A stretch of DNA of 26,833 nucleotides from positions 1-26,833 of the forward strand of contig JBBBWG010006258.1 of NCBI GenBank assembly GCA_037176905.1. The letters are read 5' to 3'. Shown here piece by piece: positions 1-9,658 of the stretch (position 1 is the first letter of the stretch; every line of letters starts with the position of its first letter). The DNA comes from Azolla pinnata (lineage: Eukaryota; Streptophyta; Polypodiopsida; Salviniales; Salviniaceae). The translations under genes and the position numbers were made by a program. The notes beneath the pieces are model-generated. The model was not told where the DNA came from and did no database searches. It saw nothing but the letters and a program-made list of their open reading frames with translations.

Positions 1-74
<74 letters not shown>
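1..74. repeat. (CT)n microsatellite at window edge
   Basis: Uninterrupted CT dinucleotides, about 37 copies, running off the left edge, so the true length is unknown. Read on the minus strand it is (GA)n. Confidence 0.98.
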
Positions 75-77
<3 letters not shown>

Positions 78-581
78 CTGTAATTTATGTATAATTGTCT
101 CCATCTGTATGCTTTCTTCTTCTTGATGATGATGATGATGCAACATCTGGGACAATCTTTAGACTCTCTGCGATGTGTTTCCTGATGAGAACGCTCAATT
201 TGCAATGAAATCTGCATTCAAATGAAGTGCTTTCCGTGTCTTAGATCTATATATCAAATTCAGTCGGAAAGAAAAATTGACATCCAACAAGAAGCTGGGT
301 CTGAGATGCTTTACGAGTTGTAATGGAATATACAGATGCGTATATTGGCCCATTGGTGACATGACCTGAAAACGAGAAAGGAGTTTCAACTCCACTCAAA
401 GGTGGCTGATCTACGATGAACCCATGTAGAAAACAAATGAAATTGTCTGCTAAATTGTCTGCTATTGAATGAATGGAAGAGGTGAATCTCCATACAATCA
501 TTCATGGATATGAACAAAGAGTTGATTAAGTTCATGGCATAGCAATCTCACTTAAAACCCTAACCACACATAGATACCTGG
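75..581. other. No supported gene; possible minus-strand splice acceptor
   Basis: No recognisable gene. On the minus strand there is a good acceptor-like sequence, CTTTCTCGTTTTCAG, whose AG lies at about 380 and is followed leftward by two open frames of 38 and about 66 codons. Neither frame resembles a family I know. It could be a 3' exon of the gene proposed to the right or chance. Confidence 0.35.
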
Positions 582-658
582 AATTATCTGAAGCCCGGCA
601 ACCCTAAAACCCTAAACCCTAAACCTTAAACCCTAAGCCCTAAAATTATCTGAAGCCC
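582..658. repeat. Short interstitial telomeric repeat flanked by a 15-bp direct repeat
   Basis: The insert at 597-643 is made of CCCTAAA-type heptamers with small variants (CCCTAAAA, CCTTAAA, CCCTAAG). It is bounded by two exact copies of AATTATCTGAAGCCC, at 582-596 and 644-658. A telomeric tract between duplicated target bases is the pattern expected when telomere sequence is captured or added at a staggered double-strand break. The insert is too degenerate and short to be a chromosome end. Confidence 0.85.
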
Positions 659-1243
659 CCCTCTAGTAGTACATTGCTGTTTCGGTTCCTATTTTATCTC
701 ATTATTTTGCACACTGTGTTTATTTATCTTAGAAGCAACGCACAAAGTGCTCCTGTTTTCTGTTCAATGTTTTGGGATCATTAAGAGAATTCTTAGAGCT
801 AGGTGGGCACAATTAGATAGATCTTTGTCGCCTCTATGATCTTAAAGCAAGCAATTGTATTCGTGCCAATTGGCAACTGAGAAGCAAGTCAGACTCAAGC
901 TCATGTTGTGTGCCTCTAGCTTCTGTTTTTTATAGCATCTAACCCATAATGCATACTTTTGTCAAGGGTTAAATTATGGCACCGAAAGTGCCTAAGTTGA
1001 ACAAACATTCATGATCCTCCATGCTATGTGAAAGGCTGAAAAGCTCAATATGGTAATGGGCATGGCTTGCCTAATGTCACATGAAATTAGGTTTTAACCC
1101 ACTTACTGAACCTCTCCTTTCTTTCATTCATATCACCTAACATTTGCCGTGCAATCGCATTTTAAGAATCCAGAGATGGAAAAAGCAATCCTCGGAGCGA
1201 AGACTTTCGCAAGCCTTACGAAAGCACACAAGAATTACCACTG
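659..1243. other. Non-coding flank with a candidate poly(A) signal for the minus strand
   Basis: No gene is supported here. TTTATT at 719-724 reads AATAAA on the minus strand and could serve as the polyadenylation signal of the proposed gene to the right, whose model stops at 1244. Otherwise the stretch is plain AT-rich sequence. Confidence 0.35.
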
Positions 1244-3594
1244 TTAAGGTTTTGAAGCACAAATCGTGTATAGATTCCATACAACTGTCCGATACAAGAA
1301 CAATAACTTTGCATAAAATCTGGAAGCATCTGCATCTTCTTTGAACAGTAACAAAGTAACCATTAATGCAATTAGTGACACACATGCTTCATACGACTGC
1401 AACATAAGAAAGGGAAGTTAGTTGGCACAAGGATGATGTGCAAATACCTGTCAAGAAGGAAAAGACTTACCGATCTTCACCCAGATGATACCAACATTAA
1501 CATGGATAACGAGCCCATGTAAAAAAAGATGTAGAGCCTCGTAATTAATGAAATGGGGAATAAAATACAGTAGACAGTGAAGATTGTACCAGTTCACCAA
1601 CAACTCGGAGCACAATGAATGTGCTCATTTGGTATACCGATTTTTATTCATGGATCTTCCAAATACAAGGAGGGTTTTCTACCAGTGAAGCTCCTAACGA
1701 AGCAATGAACAGGCTGTTCATAGAAGCCCTAAACTCAAAATTGATTCCAGAAACTTCAATACCTACATGGGTGGATTTCTGGCGAGAAAATTCTGTAGAT
1801 CAGTTGATGATGGCTTTAAATAACGATCAACGGGCACCCCGCGCCTCTTCAAATGGGACAGATCATCCACTCATGACCCTGTTCAGATATGCCCATACGT
1901 TATTCTCAGAATCTATATATACCCATAGATATCCCCATACATAAAATCCACTGAAAGCATGGAGAAAACCTGTTTGTTGATGATGCTAAAGCTTCTCCAG
2001 CACCACAGTAGTCCCCTAGTGCATCAAGCCCCTCAACCTATACACATTGTGCTATCAACATCGAAGGAGACAAGTCCTGCATCCTTCCAGATTTCTACAA
2101 GAATTATGATAGGAAATGCATTGCATTAATAACTATTCCCATGTCGCATTCAAGATAGTCTCATGAGCAAATGTTTGAGAAAAAACTGCACCTCCATGAC
2201 CCAGAAAATAAAAAGTACAAAACTTCCAGAACATACCATAAAGTTAAGATAATTAGATACAATAAGTTTTGCAAAATGTTGACAAAGATAAAAACTCTTC
2301 TCAATATCATTCCTAAAAAGGTGAATAAATTCCGCTTTGATTGTGTGTGGAGGATAATCAGAAACCACCATCGGATGGATCGACGCACTACTGGAGAAGG
2401 TGAACATGTTGAAAGAGATGGCGTGAACGTTAGATCATTTCATAGACAATTTTAACGTCCCTCAATGTCACAGGAGAGAAGAGACTCACTTACCTCCATT
2501 TGTGGTACACATCAAAAGCACTGAAAATGTATGAGACGATGGCATATATCAAACAAGTCTTCCTGTAAAAGACATGTATGTACGATAGACACACACGAGT
2601 GATGGGATTCTCCTGTCACAACATAGAGAGCCTCCAAGCTCCATAAGACAATATGCCTGCCGTTTCATATCCACCACTGTGAGCTTCTCACAAACATTGT
2701 TTTCCCAAGTGAAAATTTGGCGAGCACCCCACATTCTGATACTAAATTCTTTCCTGAATATTATTCCAGCTTCAGTTCCTTGGACAAGGTTGCGGGAAAT
2801 GCTTAAAAGCATAACCGCGACTGCGACATGTAGCTGCGGCATTGCCTTTCCCACTGTAACCAAGGGCCTAGAGACATCTTTTTGACAAACTCGCTAGAAA
2901 TTTTAGTTAGACTAGAATGAATCGATAGTAACGACATGAGCTGGGAGTAGAAGCACAAACAGAACGTGAATTTGTTCCAGATACTGCAATGTCGCAGAAT
3001 TATGATGACCAGGCTAGAAAAAAAACTACAATCGAACCGTGCGGTAAACATCGACGCGTCCATAATAAATTACAGGGAGAAGGGAAAAAAGCCTTGTGGA
3101 GGTCCACGAAATCGGGAACACGAGAGGATCAAAGATGAAACATCCAGTCCAGCCTACGGCCGCGGCCCAGATCGATCTATATATACAGTCGGGCCGACAC
3201 AACGGCTTCGCGAGTCAAGGGATCAAACAAGTAAAAGGAAAAGCTTTCTCCGGACGGAAGCAGCAGCAGCAGCAGTTGGTTTTCTTTTTCCAAGGCGGAT
3301 GAGCAAACGAGCACGAATCACGGCACGCTCCAGCAGAGAGGAGCAAGAACGGCGGCGGGGTGTGCCCCGGCATTACGCCAGAAACGTGAAGCGCACGGCG
3401 AAGAGAAGGAAGGAAGGAAGGAAGGAAGGAAGGAAGGGAAGGAGGAGGTCAAGCGGGGGATACCTGTCGGAAGGAGGAAAACGAGGCGAAGAAGAAGACG
3501 AAGAAGAAGACGCAGCAGCAGCAGCAGCAACAGAAGCAGCAGAAGCAGCAGAAGCAGGAGAAAGCCGTGGAGGAGCCATGGCAGGAGCTTCCAT
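1244..3594 (-). CDS. Proposed multi-exon gene of unknown function, about 250 residues
   Basis: This is a model built from splice signals, not recognition. Exons in minus order: 3464-3594 (start), an uncertain second exon within about 2720-2900, then 2494-2562, 2237-2390, 1970-2037, 1683-1728, 1471-1537 and 1244-1338 (stop TAA). The strongest element is 2494-2562: acceptor CTTTTACAG, donor GTAAGTGAG, and a single open frame reading IYAIVSYIFSAFDVYHKW, which looks like a membrane segment. Donor GTATGT follows 2237 and GTAAGTC follows 1471. Reading phase is kept across the listed joins. Exon 1970-2037 reads VEGLDALGDYCGAGEALASS. The weak points are the second exon, whose only phase-compatible donors are poor, and the small exon 1683-1728, which lies antisense to an open plus-strand frame. 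I recognise no domain. A long non-coding RNA with the same exons is an alternative. Confidence 0.4.
3464..3594 (-). CDS. Probable first coding exon, Ala/Ser-rich N-terminus
   Basis: The ATG at 3594-3592 sits in strong context (CCGCCATGGAA) behind a CT-rich leader. The exon starts MEAPAMAPPRLSPAS, continues with runs of Ala and Ser encoded by GCT/GCA and TCT/TCG triplets, and ends at CCGACAG followed by GTATCC, a standard donor. The frame ends in phase 2. An Ala/Ser-rich, acid-poor N-terminus could be an organelle transit peptide, but could equally be low-complexity drift. A second ATG in similar context lies 15 bases downstream. The plus strand across this region is also open for 275 codons (2966-3793), which I regard as a by-product of triplet repeats. 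Confidence 0.5.
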
Positions 3595-3700
3595 GGCGGA
3601 ATCGAGCAGGAAAAATTCAGACAGAGAAGAAGAGCGCGAGCGAGAGAGAGAGAGAGAGAGAGAGAAGGATTTCGCGAGGGGCATTTCGCAGAATTACGAG
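3595..3700 (-). promoter_or_regulatory. CT-rich 5' leader of the proposed minus-strand gene
   Basis: On the minus strand this is TTCTCTCTCTCTCTCTCTCG followed by CT/TC-rich sequence up to the ATG at 3594. Pyrimidine-rich leaders are common around plant transcription starts. No TATA box was confidently located further right. Confidence 0.45.
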
Positions 3701-3794
3701 AAACTTCTGCAAAACAAAAAACCCTCCAAAATTAACCGTCAAATAACGAACTTCTTCTCCGTTCCCGATCCTCGGAATATAACGAACTCTTAAC

Positions 3795-4016
3795 TAACTC
3801 GCTCAACTCACTCCAACTCAGAAAACCTGTGGGTAGAAAAAAACCCGATGTTTTCTCTTCCGATCCGATTCGGGAGCAGCTTCTGCTTCTCTCCTTCTTT
3901 CGTAACGCGGGTTCTTTTCTTGGTCTCTCGTCATGTTCCGTTCGTTCTTCTGTTTCTTTTCTGCTCCTCCGTCGATGCCGTTTTCGCCTGCTTTTTTTGC
4001 CCGATGAATCGATCCC
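3795..4016. other. Intergenic, pyrimidine-rich on the plus strand, no gene seen
   Basis: TTCTTTTCTGCTCC-type sequence. Several overlapping frames are open, but none has a domain or a consistent codon pattern. Confidence 0.6.
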
Positions 4017-4128
4017 GATTCGCGCTATGCGATTCGCGCTATGCAATTCGCGCTATGCAATTCGCGCTATGCGATTCACACTATGCAATTCGCGCTATGC
4101 GATTCACACTATGCGATTCGCGCTATGC
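4017..4128. repeat. 14-bp tandem repeat, 8 copies
   Basis: Eight head-to-tail units of GATTCGCGCTATGC with no indels, then a partial GATTCAT. Units vary at only two places: the first base (G or A) and CGCG versus CACA (two units, 4073-4086 and 4101-4114). Because 14 is not a multiple of 3, the array is read in all three frames in turn, giving repetitive peptides that should not be taken for genes. Confidence 0.97.
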
Positions 4129-4256
4129 GATTCATCTTCCATTTCTGCCGCGACTTGGAACGCCATCTGCATTCGCTCTGCTCCGCGAATTTTTACTTCC
4201 TTGCGGCGGGAACATATCGCTCTCATTCCGCTCTCATTCCGACACACACCCGTGTA

Positions 4257-4280
4257 CTCTCTCTCTCTCTCTCTCTCTCT
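4257..4280. repeat. (CT)n microsatellite
   Basis: About 12 CT dinucleotides, followed closely by a CCCTAAA motif at about 4289-4295. Confidence 0.95.
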
Positions 4281-4539
4281 GACTCTGAACCCTAAACTCG
4301 TCGCATGAAACGCAAGCATCGGCCGACCTACAAGGGCCAGAGTTTTCAATCTACTACGGTTGTTGTTCCACGGTTTGCCGTGGTTTGCACTTGGTGTCCT
4401 GATGTTTTGGGGGCACGATGCGAAATGCTTTGCATCTTTGTTCCTGTTTCTTTCTTCCTGTGCATTTCACATCATGCGCCCAGAAGCATCAAGACAACGG
4501 GGGTTTTTCCAGAGGTTTAGGGATTCAGGGGCTTCATGC

Positions 4540-4975
4540 TTCAAGGGCTTTAGGAGGTTTAGGGTTCAGAGTTTCTTGTTTGAAAGGGAGGGTTTCGGAG
4601 GGTTTAGGGTCAATGTGCGAGGGTTTAGAACTTTCCGTGTTTTTTAAAGGGAGGGTTTGGAGAGGATTAGGGAGGGTTTGGAGAGCATTAGGGAGGGTTT
4701 GGAGAGGATTAGGGATTATGTTAAAGGTTTTCTGAGGGTGAGGGTGTAGAGATTCATGGTGAGGGGTTTCCAGAGGTTTAGGGATCAGAGGGGTTTAGGG
4801 TTGAGGGGATTTCTGAGGGGTTAGGGTTTAGAGATTCATGTGGAGGGGAGGGGTTTCCAGAGGTTAAGGGTTTAGGGTTCAGAGATTCATGTTGAAGGGT
4901 TTTCAGAAGTTCAGAGAGGTTTAGGGTTTAGGGTTCAGAGAGGTTTAGGGTTCAGAGAGGTTTAGGGTTTTAGGG
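4540..4975. repeat. Degenerate telomere-like block (G-rich strand on plus)
   Basis: Dozens of GGTTTAGGG / AGGTTTAGGG variants spaced by short G-rich spacers such as TTCAGAGAGG. Inside it is a cleaner tandem array, 4649-4711, of three 21-bp units GGGAGGGTTTGGAGAGGATTA with one substitution in the middle unit. The block ends at GGTTTTAGGGCGAGAC. It reads as old telomeric sequence remodelled by slippage. No gene is supported. Confidence 0.85.
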
Positions 4976-5987
4976 CGAGACTTTGCCATAGAATGCAAGG
5001 AAGGAAGGAAGGAAGGATAAGTAGGGACTTCACTGCACATCCTTTACAGTAAGTAGGGCTTTGAAGGCAGGCTCACCAGTTCTTGACCAACCCAAATTTG
5101 AAGCTTGATTGGATCGCTGTATATGTAAAATAAGATATATAGAAGAGGATCCATGTTAGTATCTATATGAATGCATCAGTAACGGCAATAAAAGCCCAAC
5201 CTTCCCCCGCTCCGCTCTGCTCCTCCTGCTTCCATTACCCCAGGGCACTTCAATGCTCCGCCCTCCGAGAGAGAAAAGCTATGGCTTGGGCCTCAAACAA
5301 GAGCTTTAATTCTCTTTCTTCTCCTCATCCTGCTTGCTGCCCTCGGATGAAAGGGAACGGGATCCAATCCCCACCCCCTCCCACCCCACCATTGTAGTAA
5401 GCTGCCTGCAATACAGGATTCTTTCTGGCTGCAGACCATCAATCTAGCAGCAGACTGTCCGTTTGTCGGGAAGATTGGCTTGTAGGGCCATCCATCACCG
5501 TTCAATGACCCCCAAAGCTCCTCCCCCGATCCGAGCGATCCCAAGCACGATATCCTGCACATAAAATGATGATTTCGACGTGGAGGATGGACACCTGCGG
5601 GGCAACACAGCTGCGATTCTCGTACATAAAATGCATCCATTGGCTCTACTAGTTAGATGATTTCGGAAGAGATCCTTCGCTTGATGGATTGAAAAAAAAA
5701 AATTTGGGTGATCAGCACGGGGAAGAGGGGGGGGGGGGGGGGGGGAATTACAAGGGGGATGGGCTCACTCACCATTGGAATGTGTCTGTGTGAGCGAGTA
5801 GTGTTGTGCCTGTGTATGTGTTGTGATTCGAAAAGAAAGAGAGAGGGGACGACTATAGGAGGCCGGGGACAAATCAGGAGCAGCTTGCTTGGATTGGTTA
5901 GGAAGAGAAGGAGAGAAAGAAGAAGAAATCAGTGAGTCAGTAAGCAGAAAGAAGTCAGCATCCGGACATATGGCAAGTCTGTAATTT
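4976..5987. other. 3' flank of the GRAS gene with (GGAA)n and a G19 run
   Basis: No separate gene is supported. (GGAA)n lies at 4998-5017. A run of 19 G lies at 5727-5745; if the GRAS transcript extends this far it would carry a C19 tract in its 3' UTR. I found no AATAAA on the minus strand in this interval, so the GRAS 3' end is undefined. Short frames such as 5167-5397 (plus) show no domain. Confidence 0.6.
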
Positions 5988-8258
5988 TCATGACGCCCTG
6001 GGGGAGGAGGAGGAGGAGGAGGAGGGGGGGGGAGGAGGGGATTTCCAAGCCGAGACGGTGAAGAGGGGGGTGCCTTGCCATCCGAGGGCGAGGGAATGCT
6101 GATCGGAGGCCGAGACGCTAGGGTTCGGGATTTCCCGCTGCCGATGGTTGCTGCTGCCGCTGTTGTCAGTAGTAGGGTTGAAGGAGGAAGAAGGGATGAA
6201 GAGATGGTAGCCTTCGGAGGGGTATCGGAGGCGGAGAAGCAGCCGGGCCTGCGAGATCGCAAAGTCGCTGGGCGGAACGGGGTGGAATCCCTGCATCAGC
6301 AGCCGGGCTCGCCACGAAGGCGCGGAAGTAAAGCCATGGTAGAGCACGCCGTTCCTCCTCTTTGCGCGCCGATCGCGATCCCTACGATGATCGTCGTCGT
6401 CGTCGCAACCATCATCATCTTCTTCTTCTTCGTCGTCGTCGATCATGTCGTTCTCGTTCCCGGTATTGTTGTTGTCGGCCACGCATTCGCTCGTGCTGGT
6501 CCGGCCTAACGCCGATCCTTCATCACCGTCGCCATCATCACCACCACCACCACCATCACCACCACCATCATCATCACCATCACCATCATGGTCCTCGAGC
6601 AGCAGCAGGCCGGCGAGCTGCGATCTCAGCCACACGTTCTCGACAACTGCCCGATGCTGGCACGACGGCGGCAGCGTGGCGTCCAGCGACTCGAACATCG
6701 CGGCGTAATGCCGCTCCGCCTGCAGGAACCTCGCCTCGAACGACGAAGCCGACGAGAAGTCCACCTCCGGCTCCGCCACTGCCACCAGCAACGGCCGATG
6801 CTTCTTCTTCTTCTTCTTCTTCTCCTCCTCCTCCTCCTCCTCCTCCTCCTCCTTCGCCAGCAGCTCCGCCAGCATCGTCCCTGCCGAAGCTGCTGCCATG
6901 CCGCGCATGTTCGAATCCGCCTGCACGGGAGCGAATCGCCCGCCCCTCCGACGATCCCTCGCGCTGTAATTCCATGGCAGATCTCCCACCTGCAAGACGC
7001 AGTTCACCACCAGAGCTTCTTCCTCCCCCCCTTCCTCTCCCTCTTCTGCTGCTGCTGCTGCAGCAGCAGCTTCTCTTTCTTTGCCTTCTTCTTCTTCTCC
7101 TCCTCCTCCTCCTCCTCCTCCTCCTCCATCTCCGCCTGCTTCTCCTCCTCCTGCTGGCCGAAACGATGGCCGAAGGCGCAGGCCTCCTGCTGCAGCTCTA
7201 TGCTGCTGTTGCGTACCCGCCACCGCAGTGGCGTGCTTATTGTTCTTCGTTCCGTACTCCACTGCCTCGTACTCGAAGCTCCCGATCCCAACCGACTCTG
7301 CAAACTTCCTCAGCCTTTGCCCCACCTGCTCCAGCACTCGCCTCTCCCTGCCCCCGCCTGTGATCTTCAGCACCGCCGGCGGACCTCCTTCTCGCTCCGC
7401 CATTGCTTGCATGAAGGGCGGCCACTGCAAGCCTTGCATGATCTCCACATCCACGACGTGCACCCTCCGCTTCCTCTCCACCGCCTCTAGTATTGCCTGG
7501 TTCGCCGTCAGGTGTAAGAACCTCAGGTATGGCGTCGCCTGGTTGAACGAAAGGCTTGCGTTTTGGATGCTTTCCTCATCCAGGCTCTGCAAGATGCTCC
7601 TCCTGGTGCTGCTTCCTCTTGCTGTACTACTCCTCTCCTCCAAGGATGAATCTTGTCTTTGGAGCCATGACCTGTACTCGCTGTCGTGGCTGCACTTCTC
7701 GTGTACTGTTGCTGACAGGATGTCGGCGAAGTGGGAGGCCATTCTCTGAGCTCCCCCATCGCCCCCGTCTGCAGCAGCTTTCTGCCGCAAAGCTCTGAGA
7801 ACCTCCACGGATCTGTGCCATCTTCCTTGACAGACCGAAATGCTGCAGTCTGTCAACAAGTCTCTCAGGCTGAGCAGTGTGTTCACATCTGCTCCTCCGC
7901 CGCCGCCGCCGCCGCCTCCTGCGCCATTAACTTCGTCCGAAGCAGAAGATATATTAGAGGACAAGGGATAAATCTGGTCTCTCTCCGATCTGGTGTCGGC
8001 ACTGGCTCTCTCTGCTACCCCCGCTGAGCTGGCTTCTGAATCAGAATTTGTGCGCATCTCATCGGAAGCACAGATTTCCGCTGCAGATAGTATGTCTTGA
8101 TCGGCGAGCTTGGTGATAGAATTGTACACGGCCGATGACGAGGAGGATGCAGATGATCCGCTGCTGGTTAGCGTCGCCGCCGTCTTCTTCTTCTTCTTGG
8201 AGGGTATACTAATGGCTTTCTCAGATCTGGAAGACAGTCGCAGAGACTGCAGCATCAT
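5988..8258 (-). CDS. LAS: GRAS-family transcription factor, LATERAL SUPPRESSOR / MOC1 type
   Basis: A full GRAS domain in one exon, 756 residues from the ATG at 8258. The frame is open upstream to 8372, but without another ATG, and the MMLQSL start matches the ML-x-S start of known LAS/MOC1 proteins. Positions from this ATG: first leucine heptad region from 128 (LRDLLTDC); FNQATPYLRFLHLTANQAIL at about 238-257; VHIID motif as VHVVD at 266-270, then QGLQWPPFMQAMAER; LKITGGG at 297; LVVNCV at 416; AVAEPEVD at about 493; PFYRE part RHYAAMFESLDATLPP at 516-531; SQARLLLRLRYPSEGYHL at 669-686; SAW motif LGWQGTPLFTVSAWK at 725-739. The WPP-MQA-AER and LRYPSEGY stretches point to the LAS/MOC1 branch, known for axillary meristem initiation. 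Usual length is about 430-445; the excess is Gly/Glu (370-414), Glu/Lys (470-486) and Asp/Gly (556-624) runs, and a longer loop before SAW. GRAS proteins act in the nucleus. Confidence 0.93.
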   Translation of the reverse strand: MMLQSLRLSSRSEKAISIPSKKKKKTAATLTSSGSSASSSSSAVYNSITKLADQDILSAAEICASDEMRTNSDSEASSAGVAERASADTRSERDQIYPLSSNISSASDEVNGAGGGGGGGGGADVNTLLSLRDLLTDCSISVCQGRWHRSVEVLRALRQKAAADGGDGGAQRMASHFADILSATVHEKCSHDSEYRSWLQRQDSSLEERSSTARGSSTRRSILQSLDEESIQNASLSFNQATPYLRFLHLTANQAILEAVERKRRVHVVDVEIMQGLQWPPFMQAMAEREGGPPAVLKITGGGRERRVLEQVGQRLRKFAESVGIGSFEYEAVEYGTKNNKHATAVAGTQQQHRAAAGGLRLRPSFRPAGGGEAGGDGGGGGGGGGGEEEEGKEREAAAAAAAAEEGEEGGEEEALVVNCVLQVGDLPWNYSARDRRRGGRFAPVQADSNMRGMAAASAGTMLAELLAKEEEEEEEEEEKKKKKKKHRPLLVAVAEPEVDFSSASSFEARFLQAERHYAAMFESLDATLPPSCQHRAVVENVWLRSQLAGLLLLEDHDGDGDDDGGGDGGGGGDDGDGDEGSALGRTSTSECVADNNNTGNENDMIDDDEEEEDDDGCDDDDDHRRDRDRRAKRRNGVLYHGFTSAPSWRARLLMQGFHPVPPSDFAISQARLLLRLRYPSEGYHLFIPSSSFNPTTDNSGSSNHRQREIPNPSVSASDQHSLALGWQGTPLFTVSAWKSPPPPPSSSSSSSPRAS

Positions 8259-8730
8259 CAGATGATCATAAGGCACAAGTCGTCTCCCTTCTTCTGGCTC
8301 AAGGAGAGGTTGATACGATGATATCGGTGGATCTGGCCGGCGACAAGGTCTGAAAAAGGATTGTTTGAACACGTATTGTCAGCATCCGAGCTCCGTCCGA
8401 GATCAGGCAGTTCACTGCACCGTTTCCTTTCTTTCTATCTGGATAAACTTCGCGTACGTAGTGGATATACTGCTGCTGTCCGTGGATGAATTCAAGCGGT
8501 ATGTCGCAAGGAGATGGACTTAGCTCTCCTTCTCGATCTCCTTCCAAAGAATCGATACAGTAGTAGAGAATTACGTCAAGGAAATACAAAGGAAAAACCT
8601 TACAGGGAGGATGTTACTGCGCTTCTTGCTTTGATTCTGCCTCCCTCCAAGATAGCAATGGACGGAACGGCATATATTCCTTCATCACAACTTCTACAGT
8701 AAGAGATCACACAAGCGCAGCATCCATGGA
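8259..8730 (-). promoter_or_regulatory. 5' leader of the GRAS gene with probable intron and uORF
   Basis: On the minus strand a textbook acceptor, ATCCTTTTTCAG, ends at 8350, and a good donor, CCCT followed by GTAAGG, lies at 8603, giving a 254-bp intron (8350-8603). Joined, the leader stays open into the GRAS frame but contributes no in-frame ATG, so translation should start at 8258. A short upstream ORF (ATG at 8727, stop at 8707; MDAALV) lies in the predicted upstream exon and could dampen translation. No TATA box was assigned. Confidence 0.5.
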
Positions 8731-9455
8731 GAGCTTATTTCTCCTGCATCAGCACCTTCTACTGCAACATCGCAAGCAGAACCAGCGCAGAACCGACGGC
8801 GGAATTTCGGCCGGTGCGTACTTGTCCGCTCGCTCCTCGCTGTCGGAGAGCAGAACCTTATCCCGGCTTTACATACTCTTGCCCGTTCCGCTCCGCGCCG
8901 TTCGCCGCTTGTTCCCGTTCGTCCTTGCGTGCTTGCCCGATTGGATCTTCGTCAGCTTCGAATCGGATTGTGGCCGTCGGCCGTAGCGGCGCCGGCGATA
9001 CAAGCAAACAAACAAACAAAAGATGCAGCAGCAAAGCGGGAGGCGAGGCTGTGCTTCCTCCGAATCCGACTGTGTGCAAAATGGAAGAGTATAGGACCTT
9101 CTTCGGTCGTCTTCTTTCTTACGGTTCCTTCTTCGTTCTTCCTCTTTCTTCTATCTTGTTACAAGATCATCAGCGGCGGGGCGGACGAATGCGGCGGGAA
9201 CGGCGTCCAAACGGCGTCCAAACGGCGGGGCGAAGCGAGAAGAAGGCGAGCGTCACCGACCAGACGACGGGAATCGGAGCAAACGGAGCTACGGATTGCA
9301 GGCAGCAGCAGCAGCAGCAGCGGGAAAGCGGCGATGGAGATGCGGAGGAGGAAGGGAACGGAAGGAGGGAACAAAGGAATCCAGCAGCGAGAGAAGGACG
9401 ACGGCGATTACCAAGCAGCAGCAGCAACAACAACAGCATCAGAATTCGATGCAGC
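8731..9455. other. Upstream region of the GRAS gene, no gene seen
   Basis: GC-moderate sequence with CAG/GCA clusters (9301-9320, 9414-9430). Long frames on both strands are produced by triplet bias and show no domain. Confidence 0.55.
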
Positions 9456-9461
9456 GAAGAA

Positions 9462-9493
<32 letters not shown>

Positions 9494-9584
9494 CGCAGCA
9501 GCAGCAGCAGCAGCAGAAGAAGGTACGCATCTCCATCTCCATCTCCGTCTTCATCTTCGTCTTCATCTTCTTCTTCTTCTCTCT

Positions 9585-9615
<31 letters not shown>

Positions 9616-9626
9616 TCTCTTCTTCT

Positions 9627-9658
<32 letters not shown>

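Noticed and set aside
2966-3793. 275-codon plus-strand frame
   Set aside because: Composed of GAAGGAAGG, GAAGAAG and GCAGCA runs; the minus strand has a better gene start with Kozak context and splice donor.
4017-4128. CRISPR-like array
   Set aside because: The units are contiguous with no unique spacers; the context is eukaryotic.
6362-7490. Long plus-strand frames of poly-His, poly-Leu and poly-Pro type
   Set aside because: They are antisense shadows of the GRAS coding exon; the repeats come from GAT/GAG/AAG triplets whose complement is also stop-free.
5988-8372. GRAS start at 8372 giving 794 residues
   Set aside because: The codon there is GTG, not ATG; the first in-frame ATG is at 8258 and matches the N-termini of known LAS/MOC1 proteins.
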